From JAICUY01 sp035708065 (GTDB taxonomy: Bacteria > Chloroflexota > Limnocylindria > QHBO01), in contig DASSTC010000085.1 of assembly GCA_035708065.1 (NCBI GenBank), forward strand, positions 1 through 33,473: a stretch of DNA of 33,473 bases, written 5' to 3'. Below the pieces are notes generated by a model. That model made no database searches. It saw nothing but the letters and a program-made list of their open reading frames with translations, and was not told the DNA's origin. Positions 23,284 to 30,427 of the stretch are shown piece by piece. Both the position numbers and the translations under genes were made by a program. The first letter of the stretch is position 1, and each line of letters begins with the position of its first letter.

Positions 23284-24213
23284 TCAGCGGCCGGTCGGTG
23301 CCGCGCCGCGAACCCTGGCCCGGGTCGCGAGCCGGCTGTTGACCACCGCCACGCCAGCGACGATCAGCAGCGTGCCGATCACCAGCCGCGCATCGACCGG
23401 CTCGGAGAGGACCAGCGCGCCGAGGATGATGCCGTACACCGGCAGCAGGTACGCGACCAGCGACGTCCGTGTGGCGCCCCAGTCGCGGAGCAGCCGAAAG
23501 AAGACGAGATAGGCGGATCCCGACCCGAGCAGCCCCAGCCAGACGACGGCCAGCACCGCCGATGCATTGGCCGGGAAGCTCAGCGGCCGTTCGAAGGTCA
23601 GCGCCAGGGCGGCCGCGACGAGCATGCCGAAGCCGACCTGGAAGAGCGCCGGAATCATCGGCCGCAGCCCATGGACGAAGCGGCGCGCGTAGACGGTCCC
23701 GGCGGCATAGGAGATCGTCGCGCCGATCAGCGCCGCTTCGGCGACGAGGTCCGAGCGGGTTAGATCGGCGGGGTCGAAGCCGACCAGGATCGCCACGCCG
23801 ATGATGCCGACCAGCAGGCCGACCACCCGGTTGAGCGTGATCGCCTCGTCGTGGAGGAACGTCGCGGCGATCGGGATGACGAACAGCGGCACGGCGCCGT
23901 TGAGCACCGCCGCCAGGCTCGAATCGACGCTCTGCTCGGCGTACGTGATCAGGCAGAACGGCAGCGCGATGTTGATCAGGCCCATCACCGCCAGGTGGCC
24001 GTACATTCGCCGGCTGCGTGGCAGCTCCTGCCGCGCGGCGACGACGACCACCACCAGCAGCACGAAGCCGATGAGCAGGCGCAGCGTGACGAGCGTGAAC
24101 GGGCGCAGTCCGGCATCGACGCCGATCTTGATGAACAGGTAGCTGCTGCCCCACAGGAAGCCGAGCAGCAGGAAGAGCAGCCAGTCCAGGTGTGACGAAG
24201 CCGACCTGGTCAT
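23284..24213 (-). CDS. EamA/DMT-family transporter
   Basis: The 309-aa product has ten predicted membrane segments and two EamA repeats. The first opens LLLGFLWGSSYLFIKIGVDA; the second ends VLSEPVDARLVIGTLLIVAGVAVV, a typical C-terminal EamA block. The substrate is unknown (amino acids or metabolites in relatives). It is unlike the EamA protein at 11657 in detail, so it is a separate subfamily rather than a recent duplicate. ATG 24213 is preceded by GATAAT at 24243-24238, with no clear ribosome site. Confidence 0.92.
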   Translation of the reverse strand: MTRSASSHLDWLLFLLLGFLWGSSYLFIKIGVDAGLRPFTLVTLRLLIGFVLLVVVVVAARQELPRSRRMYGHLAVMGLINIALPFCLITYAEQSVDSSLAAVLNGAVPLFVIPIAATFLHDEAITLNRVVGLLVGIIGVAILVGFDPADLTRSDLVAEAALIGATISYAAGTVYARRFVHGLRPMIPALFQVGFGMLVAAALALTFERPLSFPANASAVLAVVWLGLLGSGSAYLVFFRLLRDWGATRTSLVAYLLPVYGIILGALVLSEPVDARLVIGTLLIVAGVAVVNSRLATRARVRGAAPTGR

Positions 24214-24237
24214 TCGGGCGATGCGGCCATGCGCGCG

Positions 24238-24243
24238 ATTATC
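24238..24243 (-). promoter_or_regulatory. -10 box of the second EamA gene
   Basis: GATAAT on the minus strand lies 24 nt before ATG 24213. No convincing -35 is seen. Nothing else was found between here and the tRNA. Confidence 0.4.
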
Positions 24244-24382
24244 AGGCCGCGACCGGGCACAGTTCGCCGATTACCCGTCCCATGGGTGACATGCGATGCG
24301 GCGCCGCGCTTACGTTCCCATCTCACGCCTGACGACGGATCGCCGGTCGGGTGGTCGCGCCATGACGAAGTCCCCGCCGTCG

Positions 24383-24459
24383 TGGCGTCCCCGGCAGGAT
24401 TCGAACCTGCGACCCGCTGCTTAGAAGGCAGCCGCTCTAGTCCACTGAGCTACGGGGAC
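24383..24459 (-). tRNA. tRNA-Arg (anticodon UCU)
   Basis: On the minus strand the acceptor stem is GTCCCCG/CGGGGAC with discriminator G and an encoded CCA (24385-24383). The anticodon arm is GCTGC-CTTCTAA-GCAGC, giving anticodon TCT, which reads AGA/AGG arginine codons. The T arm is GCAGG-TTCGAAT-CCTGC. Length is 77 nt with CCA. TATCCT at 24477-24472 may be its -10. Confidence 0.97.
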
Positions 24460-24572
24460 GAGCCCACGCACAGGATACCCGGGGCCCGGCGATCCTCCAC
24501 GGAACTCCATCGTCTTGGCACGCCCGCCTCGACCGATCAGAATGACCCGCGTCCGATCCGAACAGGGCACCC

Positions 24573-26576
24573 ATGGAAACCGTCCCCGACTCAGAGGTCG
24601 GCCAGCGCGCCAGAGCCGCGCTTGACCACCACCGCTGGCGCGAGGCGTACGAACTGCTCGCCGAGGCCGATGCCCGCCAGGCCCTCACGGCGCCGGAGCT
24701 CTCGCTGCTGGCCGATGCCGCCTGGTGGATCGGCCAGCTGCCCGCCGCCATCGAAGCTCACGAGCGCGCCTACGGCGCCGCCATCCGCACCGGGGACACA
24801 CCGACCGCGATCGATGCCGCCCTTTCGCTCGCGCGCGAGAACCTGCTGCGCAACGCGCACTCGGTCGCGAGCGGCTGGTTGAATCGTGCCGAGCGGCTGC
24901 TGAGCGCTCTTCCCGAGGGCCCCGGGCACGGCTGGCTGGCAGCCGCGCGATCGTTCTTCTCCTCGGTGAACGGCGAGTCGGACGCCGCACTCCGAGAGGC
25001 GGAGCGCGCGCACGAGATCGGCGTCCGGTTCGGCGACCGCGACCTCGAGGTCTTCGGCCTCAGCGAGAAGGGCGCGGCACTCCTGGCGCGCGGCGAGATC
25101 CAGGCCGGGCTCGCCGCTGTCGACGAGGCGACCGTCGCCGCGGTCAGCGGCGAGATCGACCCGGCGACCGCGGGCGGCGTGTGCTGCACGACGATCGAGA
25201 GCTGCGCCGCGCTCGGCGACTGGCAGCGCGCCGCGGAGTGGACCGAGGCGCAGGATCGCTGGGCGCGTCGCGAAGGCCTCAACGGCTACCCGGGGATGTG
25301 CCGGCTCTTCCGTTCCGATGTCAAGCGGCTGCGCGGAGCGTGGCTCGAGGCCGAGTCGGAGGCGCGCCGCGCGTCCGACGAGCTGCTCGGCTACATCCCG
25401 GCGGCCGTCGGCCAGGCGTTCTACCAGATCGGTCAGATTCGGCTGCTGCGCGGTGACCGAGCCGCGGCCGAGGAGGCGCTGCTGCGCGGCCACGCCTACG
25501 GCCGAGATCCCGAGCCGACGATGTCGCTGCTGCGCCTCGCGGAGGGCAATGTCCAGGCCGCGCATGACGGGATTCGTCGCGCGCTCGCCAACCCGGTCAG
25601 GGCACCGGCATGGGGGACGCCGTCCGACAGCGACCTCTACCGCCTGGCGCTGCTCCCCGCGCAGGTCGAGATCGCCATCGCCGCCCACGACCTCGCGGCG
25701 GCCCGTGAGGCGACGGACGATCTCACCAGGATCAGCGAGAAGTTCGGTCTGCTGGCGACCCGAGCGAGCGCGGCGGCGGCGCGCGGTGCGACGCTGCTCG
25801 CCGAAGGCGATCCGCGCGGCGCCGGCAATGAGCTTCGCCGGGCCAGCCAGCTGTGGACGGAGCTCGACGCGCCGTACGAGGCGGCGCGCGCGCGGCTCCT
25901 GCTGGGGCAGGCGCTTGCCGCCGACGGCGCGACCGATGCCGCGGGACTGGAGATCGTCACCGCTCGCGAAACCTTCGACGGTCTGGGCGCGGCGCCGGAC
26001 GTCAGGCGCGCGAACGATGCCCTGGCCGAGCTGCCCGCCGGAACGCGGGCTGCAGCCGGCCAGCCGCACGCCCGTGTGACACGCGCGTTCGTCTTCACCG
26101 ACATCGTCGACTCGACCAGGCTTGTCGAGCAGCTCGGCGACGATGCGTGGAACGCCCAGCTGCGCTGGCACGACGATCTCGTCCGCTCGGTGGCCGCCGA
26201 GTTCGGCGGCGAGGAGATCAAGCGCACCGGTGACGGCTTCTTCCTCGCCTTTCCCGACGCCGATGCGGCGGTCCGCGCCGCGATCCGCATCCAGCGCCGC
26301 CTGGCCGAGCCGGCGCCGGAGCGGACCGGGCAGCCGCAGCTGGGGGTGCGCATCGGTCTGCACTGGGCCGAGGCGACACGCAGCGGCCTCGACTACATCG
26401 GCTCCGGCGTGAACCAGGCGGCCCGCATCGCGATGTCGGCGAGCGGCGGCGAGATCCTGGCATCCGCCGCCACGCTTGCCGCGACGCGCAACAAGCCGCC
26501 GACCGGCGCACCGCGCACCGTTCAGCTGCGCGGCATCTCGGCTCCGGTCGACCTGGTCGCCATCGACTGGCGGTGA
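24573..26576 (+). CDS. TPR-containing class III adenylate/guanylate cyclase
   Basis: The product has 667 aa. Residues about 1-490 are alpha-helical TPR-like repeats with no membrane helix. The C-terminal cyclase homology domain (about 505-667) has AFVFTDIVDSTRLVE with the first metal Asp, EEIKRTGDGFFLAF with the substrate Lys and second metal Asp, and YIGSGVNQAARIAMSASGGE with the transition-state Asn and Arg. The key residues are therefore present and activity is likely. It probably makes cAMP in response to a protein partner or signal bound by the repeats (inference). The usual order in related bacterial regulators is cyclase domain first; here it is last. Confidence 0.9.
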   Translation: METVPDSEVGQRARAALDHHRWREAYELLAEADARQALTAPELSLLADAAWWIGQLPAAIEAHERAYGAAIRTGDTPTAIDAALSLARENLLRNAHSVASGWLNRAERLLSALPEGPGHGWLAAARSFFSSVNGESDAALREAERAHEIGVRFGDRDLEVFGLSEKGAALLARGEIQAGLAAVDEATVAAVSGEIDPATAGGVCCTTIESCAALGDWQRAAEWTEAQDRWARREGLNGYPGMCRLFRSDVKRLRGAWLEAESEARRASDELLGYIPAAVGQAFYQIGQIRLLRGDRAAAEEALLRGHAYGRDPEPTMSLLRLAEGNVQAAHDGIRRALANPVRAPAWGTPSDSDLYRLALLPAQVEIAIAAHDLAAAREATDDLTRISEKFGLLATRASAAAARGATLLAEGDPRGAGNELRRASQLWTELDAPYEAARARLLLGQALAADGATDAAGLEIVTARETFDGLGAAPDVRRANDALAELPAGTRAAAGQPHARVTRAFVFTDIVDSTRLVEQLGDDAWNAQLRWHDDLVRSVAAEFGGEEIKRTGDGFFLAFPDADAAVRAAIRIQRRLAEPAPERTGQPQLGVRIGLHWAEATRSGLDYIGSGVNQAARIAMSASGGEILASAATLAATRNKPPTGAPRTVQLRGISAPVDLVAIDWR

Positions 26577-26704
26577 CGCCGCGCCACCCGGGGTGCCGGG
26601 CCGGTACGCGACGTGATGTCCCATCGGCGCCGCGATTCGCTGAAGGCTGTGCGCCGACGCAGCCGACCACTCGCGCCGGCACCGAGGCTCGTCCATTGCA
26701 TCGG

Positions 26705-26710
26705 TATACT
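26705..26710 (+). promoter_or_regulatory. -10 box of a leaderless small gene
   Basis: TATACT, preceded by GG, ends 9 nt before ATG 26720. No ribosome site lies between, so the transcript is probably leaderless or nearly so. Confidence 0.55.
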
Positions 26711-26719
26711 CACAGGCGC

Positions 26720-27019
26720 ATGGCTGAGGATTCGCTGTTCACCAAGGTCCAGCTGCAGACTCCGCAGATCGAGAGCGACCGCGGTCTGCTGCGCGACGAC
26801 GACCTGCTCAACGAGGAGCACCTGCGCCGCATGGACCAGGTGCTGCTGCGCCGCAATCTCGACCACGCGCGCATGTTCAGCCGCAAGTTCTCGCTGGAGC
26901 TGCAGCAGTTCGTGCACCTCTACACGCCGGAAGCGAACGAGCTGCGGCGCCGGATCGAGAAGTACATGGTCATGGAGCGCATGATCGAACGCGAGATGGC
27001 GCGCCGCCACACGTACTAG
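26720..27019 (+). CDS. 99-aa helical protein of unknown function
   Basis: The protein starts MAEDSLFTKVQLQTPQIESD and is rich in Arg, Glu and Leu. Charged helices follow (EEHLRRMDQVLLRRNLDHAR, FSRKFSLELQQFVHLY, RRIEKYMVMERMIEREMARR). No membrane helix, signal or known motif is seen. A good TATACT promoter box and a perfect terminator bracket it as an independent single gene. I do not recognise the family. Confidence 0.82.
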   Translation: MAEDSLFTKVQLQTPQIESDRGLLRDDDLLNEEHLRRMDQVLLRRNLDHARMFSRKFSLELQQFVHLYTPEANELRRRIEKYMVMERMIEREMARRHTY

Positions 27020-27042
27020 GCGTACATCCCCCGGAAGTCCAA

Positions 27043-27070
27043 CGGCCCCGACTGTGGAAAGTCGGGGCCG
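27043..27070. terminator. 11-bp bidirectional-type terminator
   Basis: CGGCCCCGACT, loop GTGGAA, AGTCGGGGCCG is a perfect hairpin 23 nt after the 99-aa gene. The run after it on the plus strand is AGTTCGTT. It lies between converging genes and could serve both. Confidence 0.75.
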
Positions 27071-27168
27071 AGTTCGTTAGGGCGTGTGGAAAACTATGAA
27101 GACCGATGCAAGCGCCCTGGCGGAGCCGTCCCGGCGCGCGTCGGCCGATCGGCCGGAGCGTTCGGCGC

Positions 27169-27486
27169 TCAGGCGCCCGCCGGCTGGATCGCGGGCCGAT
27201 GCCGGGGCTCGGGTGTCGTCTCGAGAACCATGCGGACCCAGGTCGCGAGGCGAGGCATCTCGAACAGGGTGAAGCTCAGGCCGCGCGCCGCCAGCTGGTC
27301 GTGACCCCAGCCTTTGAACTCGCGCCGTGCGGCAACCGCGCACATTTCGTCGTAGATCTCGGGCCAGCCGCTCTGACGGCGGCGATGGCAGTACCGGATG
27401 AATGCGGCGATCTCCGGCGATGGCACATCGTTGGCATGGTCCTGGTGGAGAGGTCGTGCGGGCACCGCATTCGACCGCTCAGGCAT
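27169..27486 (-). CDS. 105-aa protein of unknown function
   Basis: The protein starts at ATG 27486 with GGAGGG 7 nt upstream. After a polar N-terminus it has PEIAAFIRYCHRRRQSGWPE, then EMCAVAARREFKGWGHDQLA and a C-terminal GLSFTLFEMPRLATWVRMVL. There is no signal or membrane segment. The basic, helix-rich central part could bind nucleic acid, but no recognised fold is evident. It is divergent from the SDR gene (about 170 nt apart) and converges on the 99-aa gene. Confidence 0.75.
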   Translation of the reverse strand: MPERSNAVPARPLHQDHANDVPSPEIAAFIRYCHRRRQSGWPEIYDEMCAVAARREFKGWGHDQLAARGLSFTLFEMPRLATWVRMVLETTPEPRHRPAIQPAGA

Positions 27487-27656
27487 GGTCTAACCCTCCG
27501 CATGTGACGACTGGGACGATGAGTTCGGGAGTCCGATCGGGCTGACGACGCGGATGAGAATAGGCGTCGGCGTCGAATCGTAGGAGTCCGAATCCTGCAA
27601 GGGAAGGGGTTCTGTCCACCAAGTTGTCCACATTCTTTTCCACGCTGAGGAGACGC

Positions 27657-28463
27657 ATGACTGAGACACGGCAATCGGGCGCGGGAGTCTTCTCGCCGGC
27701 GGCGCTTTCCGGCAGGGTCGCGGTGGTGACGGGGGCCGGCTCGGGCATCGGACGGGCGATCGCGATCGGCCTCGGCGGTGCTGGCGCGAGCGTCATCGTC
27801 AACTTCCATTCCGAGCACGGGCGGGCCGAGGCCAACGAGGTGGTCGCTGCCGCGGGCCCGGGCGCGAAGGCGGTGATGGCCGACGTGTCGGACGAGGCCG
27901 CCGTGGCGGCACTGTTCGCCGAGGTCGACCGCGCGTTCGGCCGGCTCGACATCCTGGTCAACAACGCCGGCATCGAGAGTGCGCCGACGCCGCTCACCGA
28001 GTACGACATCGCCACGTTCGACCGAATCGTCGCCACGAACCTGCGCGGTGCGTTCCTGTGCATGCGCGAAGCCGCGCGACGCATGGTTCCGGCGGGCGGC
28101 GGACGGATCATCAACGTCAGCTCGGTCCACGAGGATCTGGCCTTCCCCGGCAACACCGCCTACGCCGCATCGAAGGGTGGCGTCCGCATGCTGATGCGCA
28201 CCGCCGCGCTCGAGCTCGCGCCGCACGGCGTGACGGTCGTCAACCTGGCTCCCGGCGCCATCGCCACGCCGATCAACGAGGCCACCCTCGACGACCCGAA
28301 GCTCCGCCACGAGCTGGTCGCGGAGATCCCGCTCGGCCGGATCGGTCAGCCCGAGGAGATCGCGGCCGCGGCCCTCTTCCTGGCGAGTGACGCCGCGTCG
28401 TATCTGACCGCGACGACCGTCTTCGTCGACGGCGGGCTGATGCGGGCGGGCGGCGCGCTGTAG
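27657..28463 (+). CDS. Short-chain dehydrogenase/reductase (classical SDR)
   Basis: The product has 268 aa from ATG 27657; GAGGAG lies 4 nt upstream, so this is preferred over the frame start at 27624. The cofactor motif is TGAGSGIG (25-32), the structural motif NNAG (102-105), and the catalytic set is Ser156, Tyr169 and Lys173 (YAASK). The C-terminal FVDGGLM is typical. It resembles glucose 1-dehydrogenase and FabG-type enzymes; the substrate is unknown. VNFHSE after the second strand, with no Asp there, hints at NADP(H) rather than NAD(H), but this is weak. Confidence 0.93.
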   Translation: MTETRQSGAGVFSPAALSGRVAVVTGAGSGIGRAIAIGLGGAGASVIVNFHSEHGRAEANEVVAAAGPGAKAVMADVSDEAAVAALFAEVDRAFGRLDILVNNAGIESAPTPLTEYDIATFDRIVATNLRGAFLCMREAARRMVPAGGGRIINVSSVHEDLAFPGNTAYAASKGGVRMLMRTAALELAPHGVTVVNLAPGAIATPINEATLDDPKLRHELVAEIPLGRIGQPEEIAAAALFLASDAASYLTATTVFVDGGLMRAGGAL

Positions 28464-28520
28464 CGAGCTCGGCCGCCCCGGTTCCTCCGCGCCTTCATGC
28501 CATAACGCCCGCCGAAAACG

Positions 28521-28557
28521 GCCGCTCCGGCACTGGCTGGATGGCTCGCGGAGCGGC
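28521..28557 (+). terminator. Possible terminator after the SDR gene
   Basis: GCCGCTCCG and CGGAGCGGC pair (9 bp) around a 19-nt loop, 57 nt after the SDR stop. The loop is long and there is no U tract. Confidence 0.4.
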
Positions 28558-28622
28558 GATGCTTCTCGTCCGACGAGCGACCAGGCCGATGCCTGGCGGA
28601 ATCGTCGACGAGGAGGATCTCG

Positions 28623-29093
28623 ATGGACACAACCATGCGCGCGCCGACGCAGTCGCCCGAGCTGGTCGAGCTTGAACCGCATGAAGCCGCGGTCACGCAC
28701 ATTTCCGGCGCGCCGGACGAGCTCCGCACGCTGCTCGGCGATGCCTTCGAAGCCACGATGCAGCACATCGCAATCTCAGGTGCGCAGGTCGCCGGTCCGC
28801 CGTTTGCGCGCTACCTGTCGTTCGAACCACGAATCGAAGCCGAGGTCGGCTTCCCGTACATCGGGACGTTGACCACGAGCGATCGCGTGCGCCAGGTCGC
28901 GCTCCCGGGCGGCCGCGCGGTGCTGATGACACACGTCGGGCCGTACGAGGAGATCGCCGCTGCCTGGGGGCGCGTGAGCGCGTGGGCCAGCGAGCAGGGC
29001 CTCGTGCCCTCGTCTCCGGCGTGGGAGAGCTACCTCACCGGCCCGGACGATCCCGGCGCACCGGTCACCCAGATCGTGCTCCCGGTCCGCTGA
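28623..29093 (+). CDS. GyrI-like small-molecule-binding (effector-binding) domain protein
   Basis: The product has 156 aa from ATG 28623 with GAGGAGGATCTCG before it. The GyrI/SOUL-like domain is shown by PPFARYLSF, VGFPYIG, LPGGRAVLMTHVGPYEEIAAAW and WESYLTGPDDPGAPVTQIVLPV, the usual block order. There is no HTH, so it is a free-standing domain. Such proteins bind hydrophobic compounds or hydrolyse some of them; the ligand is unknown. A strong terminator follows. Confidence 0.9.
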   Translation: MDTTMRAPTQSPELVELEPHEAAVTHISGAPDELRTLLGDAFEATMQHIAISGAQVAGPPFARYLSFEPRIEAEVGFPYIGTLTTSDRVRQVALPGGRAVLMTHVGPYEEIAAAWGRVSAWASEQGLVPSSPAWESYLTGPDDPGAPVTQIVLPVR

Positions 29094-29116
29094 CCGGCGG
29101 CGAGCCACGAACGCCC

Positions 29117-29149
29117 AGGGCTGCTCGGCCGGAACGGTCGAGCAGCCCT
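29117..29149. terminator. Strong hairpin between converging genes
   Basis: AGGGCTGCTCG pairs with CGAGCAGCCCT (11 bp); the loop itself contains CCG-GAA-CGG. It follows the GyrI-like gene by 23 nt and also faces the 75-aa minus-strand gene, so it may act in both directions. Confidence 0.75.
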
Positions 29150-29181
29150 CTCCGTCAGCCGGCCGGCCCGAGGCCGATGCG

Positions 29182-29409
29182 TCACGTACTCGATGCGTCC
29201 AGGCGGGCATCGGCCACCGCCTGCTTCGCATCGGTCAGTGAGCGAAACGGGCCCAGAAGGCGCGGCAGGCCGAGCTCGTCGAGCTGTTCGCTGTCCTCGG
29301 CGTACCAGGTGCCGCCTTCGTTGCGGACCGTGAACCGGTCGTCCGCCGAGTGGTAGGACCCGGCGGCAGCGCGTACCAGGCGCGCCGGATCGTCGTGCTC
29401 AGCCGCCAT
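29182..29409 (-). CDS. 75-aa protein of unknown function, coupled to LigD-type polymerase
   Basis: ATG 29409 overlaps the polymerase-domain gene by 11 nt, so the two are coupled. The peptide carries YHSADDRFTVRNEGGTWYAED, then LGPFRSLTDAKQAVADAR. The pattern of two aromatic strands and a helix resembles small single-domain beta-beta-alpha proteins, but I do not recognise the family. It has no membrane segment. Confidence 0.8.
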   Translation of the reverse strand: MAAEHDDPARLVRAAAGSYHSADDRFTVRNEGGTWYAEDSEQLDELGLPRLLGPFRSLTDAKQAVADARLDASST

Positions 29410-30331
29410 CGCGGCGCTCCTGCAGGAGCTGCATCGGTTTCGTGAGCGTCTGGCCGCCTTCGAGGACCGGTGCGAACAGGTCGCCCTGCTCCTCGATCCG
29501 CCGCAGCACGACCTCCATCGTGAAGTCCCGCCGGTCGAGCCGGTCGTCGACCTCCTCCCAGCGCACGGGTGTCGAGACGGTCGCTTCGGGCGTTGGCCGC
29601 ACGGAATAGACCGATGCGGTCGTCCGTCCGCGGCCGTTCTGGTGGTAGTCGACCAGCACGCCGCGCCGATTCGCCTTCAACCATTCGGTGGTGACCACGC
29701 CCGGATGGCGCTGCTCGAGGACCAGGGCGGCCGCCTCGGCGAAGGCGTGCGTCTGGGCATAGGTGTGCCGTCGGGTCACGGGAACGAGGACATGCATCCC
29801 ATTCGAGCCGCTCGTCTTGGCATACGCGCGCAGCCCCACCTCGGTCATGAGCTCGCCGACCAGCACGGCGGCCCGGACGCCGAGGGCGAATCCGCCATCC
29901 GGCGGGTCGAGGTCGAAGACGACGTAATCGGGCCGATCCGGCTGGTCGACGCGCGAGTACCAGGCGTTCATGTCGATGCAGTGCATCTGCACCATCCACA
30001 GCAGTGCCTCGCGCGAGTTGACCAGCGGGAAGTCGACGTCGCGCGCCCTGCGACCCTCGCGCGTCCGCGTCTCGAACCGGCGCGTCGGGATCCAGGAGGG
30101 CATGCCCTTGGGCGCCTGCTTCTGGAAGAAGGCCGGGCCGTCGAGCCCTTCGCGGTAGCGCTTCATCGTGAACGGCCGGTCACGCAGGTGCGGGACGAGG
30201 ACGTCGGCGACGGCGTCGTAGTAGGCGAACAGGTCGCCCTTCGTGATGCCGACGTCCGGAAACAGCACACGCTCCGGACTGGTCAGCCTGACCGATGCGT
30301 CGGTCCCCTTCACACGCGCCCTATCTGCCAT
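29399..30331 (-). CDS. LigD-type DNA polymerase/primase domain (NHEJ), stand-alone
   Basis: The 310-aa product is an archaeo-eukaryotic primase-type polymerase like the polymerase domain of LigD. Metal aspartates are in VVFDLDPPDGG (Asp140, Asp142). The nucleotide-binding motif is KTSGSNGMHVLVP (172-184). VDYHQNGRGRTTASVYSVR and ATVSTPVRWEEV complete the family pattern, and FPDVGITKGDLFAYYDAVAD is typical at the N-terminus. It fills gaps at broken DNA ends with ribonucleotides or deoxynucleotides. No ligase, nuclease or Ku gene lies in the window, so the domain is split from LigD. Confidence 0.93.
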   Translation of the reverse strand: MADRARVKGTDASVRLTSPERVLFPDVGITKGDLFAYYDAVADVLVPHLRDRPFTMKRYREGLDGPAFFQKQAPKGMPSWIPTRRFETRTREGRRARDVDFPLVNSREALLWMVQMHCIDMNAWYSRVDQPDRPDYVVFDLDPPDGGFALGVRAAVLVGELMTEVGLRAYAKTSGSNGMHVLVPVTRRHTYAQTHAFAEAAALVLEQRHPGVVTTEWLKANRRGVLVDYHQNGRGRTTASVYSVRPTPEATVSTPVRWEEVDDRLDRRDFTMEVVLRRIEEQGDLFAPVLEGGQTLTKPMQLLQERRDGG

Positions 30332-30371
30332 GGCGGTGAGGGTATCGCACGGACGCGACGCGACATCAGAC

Positions 30372-30403
30372 GACAGGGCCGCCGGTACTCCGGCGGCCCT
30401 GTC
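30372..30403 (-). terminator. Perfect 14-bp terminator hairpin after the S53 peptidase gene
   Basis: GACAGGGCCGCCGG, loop TACT, CCGGCGGCCCTGTC. It lies 25 nt after the S53 stop on the minus strand and before the polymerase gene. The core GGCCGCCGG/CCGGCGGCC is shared with the hairpin at 32612. Confidence 0.8.
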
Positions 30404-30427
30404 CGATGATGCGAAGCGAACCGGCCG

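Noticed and set aside
24591..26696. Minus-strand ORF of 701 codons opposite the cyclase
   Set aside because: The plus frame has all cyclase motifs; no motif is seen in this one.
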